Assembly: GCA_012515255.1 (NCBI GenBank)
Contig: JAAYYR010000174.1
Coordinates: forward strand, 1 to 12,269
DNA length: 12,269 nt
Reading direction: 5' to 3'
DNA from: Clostridia bacterium
GTDB lineage: Bacteria; Bacillota; Dehalobacteriia; UBA4068
In this document: piece after piece, positions 1-6,781 of the stretch
How positions within the stretch are numbered: position 1 is the first letter of the stretch
Layout: each line of letters opens with the position of its first letter
Position numbers and translations under genes: made by a program
The notes under the pieces: generated by a model
Told to the model about the DNA's origin: nothing
The model's input: only the letters and a program-made list of their open reading frames with translations
Database searches by the model: none

Positions 1-218
1 CCGTAGGGATAGCCGAGATATTGCTCGGCGGTGGCGACGATATCATCGCCGGTGACGGCAAGAGCCGTCGGGGCGGCAGTGAAAAGCAATGCCATAGACA
101 GCAGCAAGGCGCCTGCTATAGCGCGCAATGCGCGATGTGGCGGTCTATGGCGCCGCCCGGAGAATGCAGGGAGACGACCATCCCCGCCGCAGGTCGCCGG
201 GTTGACAAAATCTACCAT
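1..218 (-). CDS. Secreted NlpC/P60-type cell-wall hydrolase, N-terminal fragment
   Basis: Translating the minus strand from the ATG at 218-216 gives an open frame of 72 codons running off the left edge. Residues 22-35 are rich in Arg and His. A hydrophobic stretch follows (AGALLLSMALLFTAAPTALA), ending in an ALA signal-peptidase-I type site. The mature part begins VTGDDIVATAEQYLGYPYG, which matches the usual start of the NlpC/P60 domain (A..YLG.PY, followed in the family by a catalytic Cys that lies outside the window). Such enzymes cut peptide bonds in peptidoglycan outside the membrane. An AGGAG lies 11 bases before the ATG, somewhat far, and a good promoter lies at 297-325. The n-region is long for a signal peptide, so a shorter in-frame start is possible, but I see no better ribosome site. 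It is divergent from the redox operon and probably unrelated to it. Confidence 0.75.
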   Translation of the reverse strand, partial: MVDFVNPATCGGDGRLPAFSGRRHRPPHRALRAIAGALLLSMALLFTAAPTALAVTGDDIVATAEQYLGYPY

Positions 219-269
219 ATTTCAAGGATCTCCTAAATTTAAAATGAAGTCCGCGGCCACCCCGCTTAG

Positions 270-282
270 GAGGTTAAACCTC
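270..282. repeat. Short perfect inverted repeat (6 bp arms) downstream of the minus-strand promoter
   Basis: GAGGTT-A-AACCTC is a perfect palindrome around one base. It lies about 8 bases downstream of the expected transcription start of the leftward hydrolase gene, inside its 5' leader. The position would suit an operator for a repressor. The one-base centre is too tight for a good RNA hairpin unless the inner pairs open. The role is inferred from position only. Confidence 0.4.
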
Positions 283-296
283 GGTTATTGTACTAT

Positions 297-325
297 ATTA
301 TATTACCATATAGTCAAAAATGCAA
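297..325 (-). promoter_or_regulatory. Sigma-70-type promoter for the NlpC/P60 gene
   Basis: On the minus strand TTGCAT (325-320) is followed after exactly 17 bases by a perfect TATAAT (302-297). Transcription would start near 290, leaving a leader of about 72 bases before the ATG at 218. Nothing else on that strand between here and the gene looks like a competing promoter. Confidence 0.65.
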
Positions 326-589
326 CCCCTGTAGGTTTAGCGAGACGAAATGACGGTTTTGGGTCATGAAAACAGCAGCTTGAGTCGCCGGGGCAATGCA
401 TCCTGATTTTTTGGTGAATAGCGGCTCCCCGCCCTGACCCCTTGGTGATTTTGGGGACGCCCGGAAAACGAGGCGCAGGCGAGAAAAGCGATATAGTTAT
501 TATATGCACGAAAGTATAATCACTGTTACCCCAGCTACGCCGTGCCATCTTGCGGGGCGAGTGTTATTCCAGAAAATATTGCGCTTAGG

Positions 590-606
590 TTGTAAAGATG
601 TTACAA
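590..606. promoter_or_regulatory. Operator-like perfect inverted repeat TTGTAA-N5-TTACAA
   Basis: TTGTAA (590-595) and TTACAA (601-606) are perfect inverted arms around AGATG, a 17-base dyad typical in size for a dimeric helix-turn-helix or CRP/FNR-fold regulator. It lies about 85 bases upstream of the candidate promoter at 675-683 and 210 bases upstream of the first gene, in an AT-rich stretch. An activator or repressor site is plausible. I cannot assign the regulator, and the repeat does not match a ModE site that I recognise. Confidence 0.45.
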
Positions 607-674
607 TGTGATTGTTAAATATATACGTTGAGTTTTCGTATTATTATTAACGGCGCGGTACAGTTTATGGATGA

Positions 675-683
675 TGGTATGAT
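675..683 (+). promoter_or_regulatory. Possible extended -10 promoter for the C_GCAxxG_C_C / aldehyde oxidoreductase operon
   Basis: TGG followed by TATGAT (678-683) matches the extended -10 pattern TGN-TATAAT in five of six hexamer bases. The -35 area (655-660, GCGGTA) is poor, as expected if an extended -10 or an activator compensates. Start of transcription would be near 690, giving a leader of about 130 bases. Other weak -10-like hexamers occur at 639-644 and 724-729, so this is a best guess. Confidence 0.3.
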
Positions 684-728
684 CTTAAACGATCATGCGG
701 TTTTAACTTGTCGTTAATAGACTTATAA

Positions 729-810
729 GCCTTGTTGCCGGCGTCCGGCGTCTATGGCAACTTTAGGCAAGCCCGGGGATTGATTCGGCCCGGCAAATAT
801 GGCAAGGAGG
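729..810 (+). promoter_or_regulatory. GC-rich leader with four GGCAA copies and possible ribosome-site sequestration
   Basis: GGCAA occurs at 756-760, 766-770, 792-796 and 801-805, and a single TTGCC at 735-739 could pair with any of them. CCTTG (730-734) can also pair with CAAGG (803-807), which overlaps the ribosome site AAGGAGG (804-810) of the first gene. This allows mutually exclusive structures, the logic of a translational switch. I could not match it to the MOCO RNA motif or another riboswitch by eye. The pairing possibilities are seen in the sequence; function is inference. Confidence 0.25.
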
Positions 811-818
811 CATGATAT

Positions 819-1268
819 ATGTTGACGCAGGCGCAAGTTCTGGATTTGCTTAAAGGCAATATCCATTGCTCCCAGATTGTCTTGGGCGAGGTTGCCGACC
901 AGCTAGGCTATAGCCGCGAGGAAGGCTATAAGTTGGCTAATGCTTTTGGCGGCGGTTGTTTTATCGGCGATACTTGCGGTGCGGTGGCCGGCGCTATGAT
1001 CGCCATCGGCATAAAATATGGCAATGACGAGCCGGGCAACAAGAAGCAGGACGAGATTTGCAAGGCAAAGGTTAAGGAATTTCAGGACAAGTTTAAAGAA
1101 CGCCGCCAAAGTCTGATCTGCCGCGAACTGCTCGGCTATGATTTCGCCAAGCCAGAAGAGCGAAAAACGGCTTTTGAGACCGGCAAGGTTTTTGGGCTAT
1201 GTCCTGGATTGGTATTAGATTCATTGGAAATATTAAATAATATACTTTTTGAGGAGGATAGTAAATGA
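819..1268 (+). CDS. C_GCAxxG_C_C family redox protein (DVU_1555-like)
   Basis: A 149-residue cytoplasmic protein with the Cys pattern of the C_GCAxxG_C_C family: C17, C47 in FGGGC, C53 in CGAVAG (the GCAxxG-type core), C101 before RELLGYD, and C128 in the LCPG motif near the C-terminus. The family is thought to bind a metal or cluster or to undergo thiol redox chemistry; its exact reaction is not established. The start has a strong ribosome site (AAGGAGG, eight bases before the ATG). The stop overlaps the start of the aldehyde oxidoreductase as ATGA, implying translational coupling and a partner role. Members of this family recur beside Mop-type aldehyde oxidoreductases in Desulfovibrio (the DVU_1555 family, named from memory). 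A role in electron transfer to, or maturation of, the molybdoenzyme is inferred. Confidence 0.85.
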   Translation: MLTQAQVLDLLKGNIHCSQIVLGEVADQLGYSREEGYKLANAFGGGCFIGDTCGAVAGAMIAIGIKYGNDEPGNKKQDEICKAKVKEFQDKFKERRQSLICRELLGYDFAKPEERKTAFETGKVFGLCPGLVLDSLEILNNILFEEDSK

Positions 1269-4105
1269 ACATCAGAAGAGTGCCATTAATCATTAATGGA
1301 GCGGAGCGCTTTGTTTTCTGCGATCCGGAGAAGGATACGCTGGCAACGCTATTGCGCCGCATCGGCCTGACCGGTACCAAAATCGGTTGCGGCATCGGCA
1401 TCTGCGGCGTTTGCTCCGTGATTTACAATGGCAAAGTGATCCGCGCCTGCACAAAAAAAATGAAAAATGTGGAAGACAATGCGGAGATCACCACCATTGA
1501 GGGCATCGGTACGCCGAATAATCTTCATCCGCTGCAGAAGGCCTGGATCCGTTACGGCGGCGTGCAATGCGGCTTCTGCTCCCCCGGCTTCATCGTTTCT
1601 TCCTATGTTTTATTGCAGGAAAACCCCAATCCCAATCGCGAGGAAGTGCGCGAATGGTTCAAGAAAAACAATAATGTCTGCCGCTGCACTGGCTATAAGC
1701 CTTTAGTTGACTGCGTCATGGCCGCCGCCGCCGTTATGCGCGGCGAAGCCGACCCCTCCACCTTGGAATACCAGTTGCCTGAAGACGGCGAATACTACGG
1801 CACGCCCGTACTGCGCCCGGCAGCTTTGCCCAAAGTTTGCGGCACCTGCGATTACGGCGACGATATCGGCTTGAAAATGCCGCCTGGCACCCTGCACCTG
1901 GCTCTCGTGATGCCGGCCTGCACCCATCATGCCAAGATCAAGAGCATCGATGTCAGCGAAGCCGAGAAGATGCCCGGCGTGGTCAAAGTCGTTACCGCCA
2001 AGGATGTCAAAGGCACGAATTTGATGGGCGTGCGCGTGCAGCATCCTCGCTCTAATGTTGACAAGCCCACCTGGCCGGTATTCTGCGATGATAAGATTTT
2101 CCGTTGGGGCGACGTGGTCGGCTGCGTGGCCGCGGATACCCGCGAGCATGCCCGTGCCGCCGCCAAAGCGGTTAAGGTCGAGCTTGAGCATCTCCCTGAA
2201 TATACCAACTATCTGGACGCCGCTACCCCGGACGCCATCGAGATCCATCCCGGTTACCCCAATGTGTATCTGCAGCAGCCGCTGGTTCGCGGCGAGGAAG
2301 ACACCCGCGACATCATCGATAATGCTCCTTATAAAGTTGCCGGCAGCTTCTACTCCACGCGCGAGCCGCATCTGATGCTGGAGCCTGATACCGTACAGTC
2401 CTTCTACGATGAAGACGGCATCCTTACCATCGCCTGCAAAGCGCAGGGCGTTTTCAAGCAGCATAGCTATATCACCCAGGCTCTCGGCGTCAGCAATGAA
2501 GAACTGCGCCTGATCGAGAATCCGACGGGCGCCAGCTTCGGCGCTGCCGTCAGCCCGCACTCTTATGCCGTCGCCGGCGCTTGCGCCATGGCGCTCAAAA
2601 CCCCGGTGACGCTGACCATGTCATGGGAAGAAAACCAGCATTTCTCGGGCAAACGCGCTCCGTCTTATTGTAATGCTCGCCTGGCTGCGGATAAGGACGG
2701 CAAAATCTGCGCGCTCGAAGCCGACTTTGGCCTGGATCATGGCGCATATCATGATATGGCGGACAGCATTTCTAACCGTTTCGTCCGCTTTATCGCCTTC
2801 CCGTTCCCTATCCCCAATGCCCGCGGCCTGTTCCGCGTCGCGTACACTAACCATAACTTTGCCACCACTTACCGTGGTTTCGGTGCGCCGCAGGTTTCCA
2901 CGACCATCCATTCCCTGGTCGATATGCTGGCGGAAGAAGTTGGCATGGACACCTTTGATTTCATCGAGAAGAATGTGGCCAAGCCCGGCGACCTCACTGT
3001 CAACGGCTTCCCCTTCCGCGAGTATCCTTATCCGGAAATCATGAAAAAGGGTCGGCCGATTTATGAGGAAATGTGCAAAAAAGCGGCTGCTGAATCCACT
3101 CCTGAGAAACGCCGTGCAGTCGGCGTTGCGGTCGGCGGCTTTAGCTGCACCGGCGGCGCGGCCGACTTCGCCAAAGTGCGCATTGAGCTAAATCCCGACG
3201 GCACCGTGACCCATTTCAACACCTACGAAGACCAGGGCCAGGGCGGAGACGCGGCTTGCGTCCTTCACACCTGCCATTATCTCAAACCGCTGGGCATTAC
3301 CCCGGACAAGGTTCGCGTCTACTCCAGCGATACCAAATTATGCCCCAATACCGGTATGGCTTCCTCCTCACGCCTGCATCTGATGACCGGCGCCGCGACG
3401 CATTTGGCCGCCGAGGCGATGCTGAAGGATATGAAGAAAGCGGACGGCACTTACCGCACCTATGATGAATTGGTCGCCGAAGGCTTGCCGACCACATGGA
3501 ACGGTAATTACGAAATCCCGGCCGGTGATTTGAAACTCGTCAACCTCAATCCGAACACCGGCGAGGTCGATATGTCCCTTACCTATATGTATAATCTTTT
3601 CATGGCCGACGTGGAAGTTGACATGAAAACCGGCAAGGCGACATGTAAGTCTTATGTCACCGTCGATGATATCGGCGTGATCGGCAACCCGATTTCAGTC
3701 GAAGGCCAGGCCTTTGGCGGCGCTTCCCACAGCATCGGTTTTGCCCTCAGCGAAAACTATGATGATGTGAAAAAGCATACCAATATCAAAGCCTCCGGCA
3801 TCCCCTTTGCCACCGACACACCGGATGATCTGCGCCTCTATCACTGCGTCACATTCCGCGACTGCCTGGATCATGGCTCTGCCGGCTGCTCCGAGGGCTA
3901 TCAGTCCGCCGGTCATGTGGCGGTGCTGAACGCCATTTACCATGCTTGCGGCGTGCGTATCTATGAGTTGCCCGCCCTGCCGGACAAGATCAAAGCCGGC
4001 CTGGATATCCTGGCAAAAGGCGGCAAAATCGAACCGCCGGCTCGTTACTTCCTGGGCAATGATCTCTATGATGAGCTGGAAGAGATCAAGAACAATCCTG
4101 TATAA
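1265..4105 (+). CDS. Molybdopterin-dependent aldehyde oxidoreductase (xanthine oxidase family, Mop type)
   Basis: This 946-residue enzyme aligns along its length with Desulfovibrio gigas aldehyde oxidoreductase (about 907 residues). Residues 1-80 form a plant-type [2Fe-2S] ferredoxin with C42, C47, C50 and C62. Residues 85-160 form the helical [2Fe-2S] domain with C102, C105, C139 and C141. From about 185 onward is the molybdopterin part, with the expected loops TGASFG, YRGFGAPQ, DQGQGGD and SSSRLHLMTG. The catalytic Glu is E877 in GSAGCSEGYQ (GVGE in D. gigas). There is no FAD domain and no signal peptide, so it is probably cytoplasmic and passes electrons to a separate protein. It would oxidise an aldehyde or N-heterocycle using water; the substrate cannot be read off. 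A GAGGAGG ribosome site lies seven bases before the ATG, and the ATGA overlap couples it to the gene before. A hairpin follows the stop. Confidence 0.93.
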   Translation: MNIRRVPLIINGAERFVFCDPEKDTLATLLRRIGLTGTKIGCGIGICGVCSVIYNGKVIRACTKKMKNVEDNAEITTIEGIGTPNNLHPLQKAWIRYGGVQCGFCSPGFIVSSYVLLQENPNPNREEVREWFKKNNNVCRCTGYKPLVDCVMAAAAVMRGEADPSTLEYQLPEDGEYYGTPVLRPAALPKVCGTCDYGDDIGLKMPPGTLHLALVMPACTHHAKIKSIDVSEAEKMPGVVKVVTAKDVKGTNLMGVRVQHPRSNVDKPTWPVFCDDKIFRWGDVVGCVAADTREHARAAAKAVKVELEHLPEYTNYLDAATPDAIEIHPGYPNVYLQQPLVRGEEDTRDIIDNAPYKVAGSFYSTREPHLMLEPDTVQSFYDEDGILTIACKAQGVFKQHSYITQALGVSNEELRLIENPTGASFGAAVSPHSYAVAGACAMALKTPVTLTMSWEENQHFSGKRAPSYCNARLAADKDGKICALEADFGLDHGAYHDMADSISNRFVRFIAFPFPIPNARGLFRVAYTNHNFATTYRGFGAPQVSTTIHSLVDMLAEEVGMDTFDFIEKNVAKPGDLTVNGFPFREYPYPEIMKKGRPIYEEMCKKAAAESTPEKRRAVGVAVGGFSCTGGAADFAKVRIELNPDGTVTHFNTYEDQGQGGDAACVLHTCHYLKPLGITPDKVRVYSSDTKLCPNTGMASSSRLHLMTGAATHLAAEAMLKDMKKADGTYRTYDELVAEGLPTTWNGNYEIPAGDLKLVNLNPNTGEVDMSLTYMYNLFMADVEVDMKTGKATCKSYVTVDDIGVIGNPISVEGQAFGGASHSIGFALSENYDDVKKHTNIKASGIPFATDTPDDLRLYHCVTFRDCLDHGSAGCSEGYQSAGHVAVLNAIYHACGVRIYELPALPDKIKAGLDILAKGGKIEPPARYFLGNDLYDELEEIKNNPV

Positions 4106-4120
4106 TATTGCCGTATAACT

Positions 4121-4153
4121 TTCGGGTACCGTTTCATAATAACGGTACCCGAA
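4121..4153 (+). terminator. Strong hairpin after the aldehyde oxidoreductase gene, probable terminator
   Basis: Arms 4121-4133 (TTCGGGTACCGTT) and 4141-4153 are a perfect 13-bp inverted repeat around the 7-base loop TCATAAT, starting 15 bases after the stop codon. CCGTTTTC follows, a short and imperfect T-tract, so termination may be partial and some transcripts may read into the next operon. It may also protect the upstream mRNA from 3' decay. Confidence 0.7.
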
Positions 4154-4156
4154 CCG

Positions 4157-4185
4157 TTTTCAATTATGCGAAAATATGTTATAAT
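4157..4185 (+). promoter_or_regulatory. Extended -10 promoter for the second operon
   Basis: TTTTCA (4157-4162) is followed after 17 bases by a perfect TATAAT (4180-4185), itself preceded by TGT (4177-4179), which makes an extended -10. Start of transcription would be near 4192, about 54 bases before the ATG at 4246. The -35 begins only three bases after the upstream hairpin, so termination and re-initiation are packed together. Confidence 0.7.
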
Positions 4186-4186
4186 A

Positions 4187-4222
4187 GGCGTGGAGGGTAT
4201 GACCTATATGACCTTCCGCGCC
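4187..4222 (+). promoter_or_regulatory. Imperfect hairpin with internal direct repeat at the start of the second operon's mRNA
   Basis: GGCGTGGAGGGT (4187-4198) pairs with ACCTTCCGCGCC (4211-4222) over 12 positions, two of them G-T wobbles, around the loop ATGACCTATATG. TATGACC also occurs twice (4198-4204 and 4207-4213). The expected transcription start (about 4192) falls inside the left arm, so the element could be a DNA operator over the start site, or, if transcription begins a few bases earlier, a 5' stabilising hairpin. There is no T-tract after it, so it is not a terminator. Confidence 0.4.
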
Positions 4223-4245
4223 TATAAAAATTTAGTGAGGTTATT

Positions 4246-6510
4246 ATGCGGGATATTACCTATGATACCTTTGATGTTTTCTTTCCTGACCAATGCTGCA
4301 AGGGTGAAGCCCCATTTTGCTCCGATGATTGCCCGCTGCAGGTAGATGTACGGGATTTTATCAACAAGACCAAGCGCGGCAGCTTGGACGCGGCCTATAA
4401 AACTTTCCGCAATGCGGCGATTTTTCCCCGCATTGTGGCTGAACTTTGCCCTCATCCCTGCGAGAACCGCTGCCCGCGCGCGGCGGCCGGCGGCAGCATT
4501 GATTTGCTTAATCTGGAACGGGCGGCGATCAAGAACGCACGCAGCCTCGATCCGATCAATTTCAATGTGCCGGCAAAAGCGGAGCGGATTGCCGTAATCG
4601 GCGCCGGGATCAGCGGCTTGGCCTGCGCCATTCGCCTGGCCGCCAAAAGATACCAAGTGACGGTATTCGAAAAAAGCGACCGCATCGGCGGCAGGCTTTG
4701 GGATCTGATGGATTCTGAGGTTTTTCTCGATGATATAGCCACCCAGGGCAAATACGCTCCGTATGAGCTGGTGCTGAATCGGCAAATCACCTCACTGGAC
4801 GAGCTGCGGGATTTTGACGCCGTTTATATCGCCACCGGCGAAGGCGGCGAGAGCTTCGGCCTGACCGCGGATGCTGACGGCAATCCCAGCGGCGGCCCTG
4901 ACGGCGTTTTTATCGGCGGCCGCATTCTTGGCGCGGATACGGTGTGGGCGATCAGCCAGGGCGCCGCGGCTGCGATCAATATCGAGAAATATCTCAAGAC
5001 CGGGGCTATGCGCTTCCAACCCGAGCGCCCGCGCAATAGCCGCGTCACCGTGGATACGGATGAGCTGAAATCTATCCCGCGCGTTCAAGCGGCCGCGAAG
5101 GACGGCTTCAGCAAAGAGGAGGCCATAGAGGAGGCTGACCGTTGCCTGCGCTGTGACTGCACTCGCTGCATCGATAACTGCGAGTTTATGACTTATTACC
5201 GCACGGAGCCGCGTAAAGTCGCTAATCTGATCGCCTTCGGCCTGGCTGATCATAACCTGGAACCGCTCTCCAATAACCGCATGGTCAATTCCTGCACCGA
5301 TTGCGGCTGTTGCGAACAGGTCTGCCCTTTTGATATTGCCACTGGCGACCAGGTGATGGCGGCGCGTCGCCAGATGTTCGAGCGCAAGCAGATCCCGCCC
5401 GCTTATCATTATTATTGGCTGAGGGATATGCAGCATGCTACCAGCGACGAAGGCAGCCTGTTTTTGCCGGCGCCACATGGCAAAAAGGCCAAATATCTCT
5501 TTTTCCCCGGCTGCCAATTAGGCGCTTCCGATCCGCGCTACCCCTATGCGGCCTATGAATTGCTGCGACGCGTCGAGCCGCAAACCGCCGTCGATATCGA
5601 TTGCTGCGGCGCGCCCGCCTATTGGGCCGGCGACGCGGAAACGCATCGGCAGATGCTCGCCAAGCTATATCAGCGCTGGCAGGAAGCGGGCAAGCCCACC
5701 GTGGTCTGCGCCTGCTATACCTGTCTGCGCTTAATCCGCCGCTTTTTGCCGGACATAGAGGCTGTTTCTTTGTATCAGGTGCTGGCACAGGCAGAGGGGC
5801 TGCAGCTGCCGGATCAAAGCGGCCGCCCGGAATACGCGCTCGTCGATCCTTGCTCCGCCAAATACGACGCGACTGCCCGAGAGGATATGCTGGCTTTGGC
5901 GGACCGGATGAATGTCAAAGGGCAGCCCCTGTATAAAAACATCAATAAGATGCCTTGCTGCAGCTTTGGCGGCAATATCGAGGGAGCCAAGCCTGACCTG
6001 GCGCGGACGATGCGCGAGAGCAGAGTGCAGGCCGACCCTCGGCCCTATTTATCCTATTGCGCCAATTGCCGCGATACTTTTGCCCGGGAGGATAAGCCGG
6101 TGGTGCATATCCTGGACTTGCTGGCGGATTTGAACCCTGACGACAGGCGGCCGCCGCATATCGATAACCGCCGCGCCAATCGCCTGCAAGCAAAGGCCCT
6201 GTTCACCGGGGAGGAGGTCATTATGCCTGAGCCGAAAATCAAACTGATTATCAGCGAGGAAATGCAGAATATCATGGACAAAAAGCTTATTTTTGCCGAT
6301 GATATCCGCCAGGTCATCGATTATGCCGAAACAACCGGTAGTAAATTCATTGACGATCAAGGCGTCAATATCGCTCATTTAGTGATCGGCCTGCCCACTA
6401 TCTGGGTAGAATACGTCAAGGCCGGCGCAGACAGCTATGAGGTGCTGAATTGCTATCTGCACCGCATGAGCATGGTGGAGCCGGGAAGGGCGGAATCAGA
6501 ATTTAATTAA
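4246..6510 (+). CDS. Flavin / dicluster ferredoxin / CCG-domain oxidoreductase (DVU_1558-like)
   Basis: A 754-residue multidomain redox protein. Residues 17-76 carry the Cys set of the GltD N-terminal Fe-S region (CCKG, CSDDC, CPHPC, C76). Residues 115-250 are an FAD-binding fold with GAGISG (119-124), E142 and a late FIGGRILGADTVW motif (222-234). Between IATGEGG and that motif there is room for only about 20 residues, so the usual NAD(P)H-binding Rossmann insert seems absent. Residues 300-312 (CLRCDCTRC...C) and 350-360 (CTDCGCCEQVC) look like two [4Fe-4S] ferredoxin sites. Residues 417-610 hold two CCG-type (HdrB-like) motifs: C423, CCG 453-455 and C490/C493; then C536, CCS 571-573 and C605/C608. 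Residues 660-745 form a C-terminal domain I cannot name. It is a likely electron partner for the aldehyde oxidoreductase. GTGAGG precedes the start. Confidence 0.85.
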   Translation: MRDITYDTFDVFFPDQCCKGEAPFCSDDCPLQVDVRDFINKTKRGSLDAAYKTFRNAAIFPRIVAELCPHPCENRCPRAAAGGSIDLLNLERAAIKNARSLDPINFNVPAKAERIAVIGAGISGLACAIRLAAKRYQVTVFEKSDRIGGRLWDLMDSEVFLDDIATQGKYAPYELVLNRQITSLDELRDFDAVYIATGEGGESFGLTADADGNPSGGPDGVFIGGRILGADTVWAISQGAAAAINIEKYLKTGAMRFQPERPRNSRVTVDTDELKSIPRVQAAAKDGFSKEEAIEEADRCLRCDCTRCIDNCEFMTYYRTEPRKVANLIAFGLADHNLEPLSNNRMVNSCTDCGCCEQVCPFDIATGDQVMAARRQMFERKQIPPAYHYYWLRDMQHATSDEGSLFLPAPHGKKAKYLFFPGCQLGASDPRYPYAAYELLRRVEPQTAVDIDCCGAPAYWAGDAETHRQMLAKLYQRWQEAGKPTVVCACYTCLRLIRRFLPDIEAVSLYQVLAQAEGLQLPDQSGRPEYALVDPCSAKYDATAREDMLALADRMNVKGQPLYKNINKMPCCSFGGNIEGAKPDLARTMRESRVQADPRPYLSYCANCRDTFAREDKPVVHILDLLADLNPDDRRPPHIDNRRANRLQAKALFTGEEVIMPEPKIKLIISEEMQNIMDKKLIFADDIRQVIDYAETTGSKFIDDQGVNIAHLVIGLPTIWVEYVKAGADSYEVLNCYLHRMSMVEPGRAESEFN

Positions 6511-6544
6511 GGCGCCTGAATGATAACAACCCAAGGAGCTGACA

Positions 6545-6733
6545 ATGGAAAGACATGTGATCTGCGGCCGCTGCGGCAAAGAATTGGAAATTAAAAAAAT
6601 AGTGATTAAATATTTCGATCATGAATTTCGTAAGGATGTGCCTTGCTGCCCGGAATGTGGACAGGCTTTTATTTCGCGCGAATTTGCCGAGGGCAAGGTG
6701 CGCGAGGCGGAAATGGAGCTCGAGGACAAATAG
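6545..6733 (+). CDS. Small Cys-rich redox / zinc-ribbon-like protein, copy 1 (DVU_1557-like)
   Basis: A 62-residue protein with two CxxC knuckles, CGRC (C7, C10) and CPEC (C35, C38, with an extra C34), and a charged tail ending MELEDK. The pattern fits a rubredoxin-like or zinc-ribbon fold binding one metal. It belongs to the DVU_1557 redox protein family found beside Mop-type aldehyde oxidoreductases (family name from memory). AAGGAG lies eight bases upstream of the ATG, and the gene follows the dicluster oxidoreductase by 34 bases. By hand alignment 38 of 62 residues match the second copy at 7965-8153. Whether it carries iron (electron transfer) or zinc (structural or scaffold) cannot be told from the sequence. 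Confidence 0.85.
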   Translation: MERHVICGRCGKELEIKKIVIKYFDHEFRKDVPCCPECGQAFISREFAEGKVREAEMELEDK

Positions 6734-6781
6734 GCTTCCTAAACCGCCGCCGCGAATAATATTCGGGGAGGTGCTTTATTT

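Larger units (their letters stand above)
219..818. other. 600-base divergent intergenic region without a convincing gene
   Basis: This stretch separates the leftward hydrolase from the rightward molybdoenzyme operon. The hydrolase promoter sits at 297-325. Bases 330-560 hold no gene I can support: an 81-codon minus-strand frame there has no ribosome site and an unnatural composition. An ATTATA...TATAAT inverted repeat (499-504 and 515-520, 10-base spacer) gives a -10-like hexamer on each strand, but neither has a good -35. Bases 580-700 are AT-rich and contain the operator-like repeat at 590-606 and a possible promoter at 675-683. Bases 729-810 are GC-rich and look like a structured leader. 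Confidence 0.6.

Noticed and set aside
21..369. Two overlapping plus-strand open frames (21-236 and 31-369)
   Set aside because: They are antisense to a minus-strand gene with promoter, signal peptide and a recognisable NlpC/P60 start; they have no ribosome sites and unnatural composition.
499..520. ATTATA...TATAAT inverted repeat as a divergent promoter pair
   Set aside because: Neither hexamer has an acceptable -35 at 16-18 bases, so I mention it only as a feature of the intergenic region.
303..548. 81-codon minus-strand open frame
   Set aside because: No ribosome site, no recognisable motif, and it runs into the -10 region of the hydrolase promoter; most likely chance.
1703..2560. 285-codon minus-strand open frame inside the aldehyde oxidoreductase
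   Set aside because: It mirrors the codon structure of a strongly supported gene on the plus strand; composition is typical of GC-rich antisense shadows.
4792..5517. 241-codon minus-strand open frame inside the dicluster oxidoreductase
   Set aside because: Antisense shadow of a gene with clear FAD and Fe-S motifs; no ribosome site.
6751..6765. CGAATA-A-TATTCG palindrome between the first small redox gene and the CCG-domain gene
   Set aside because: A one-base centre makes a poor hairpin and there is no T-tract; too short to call a terminator or operator.
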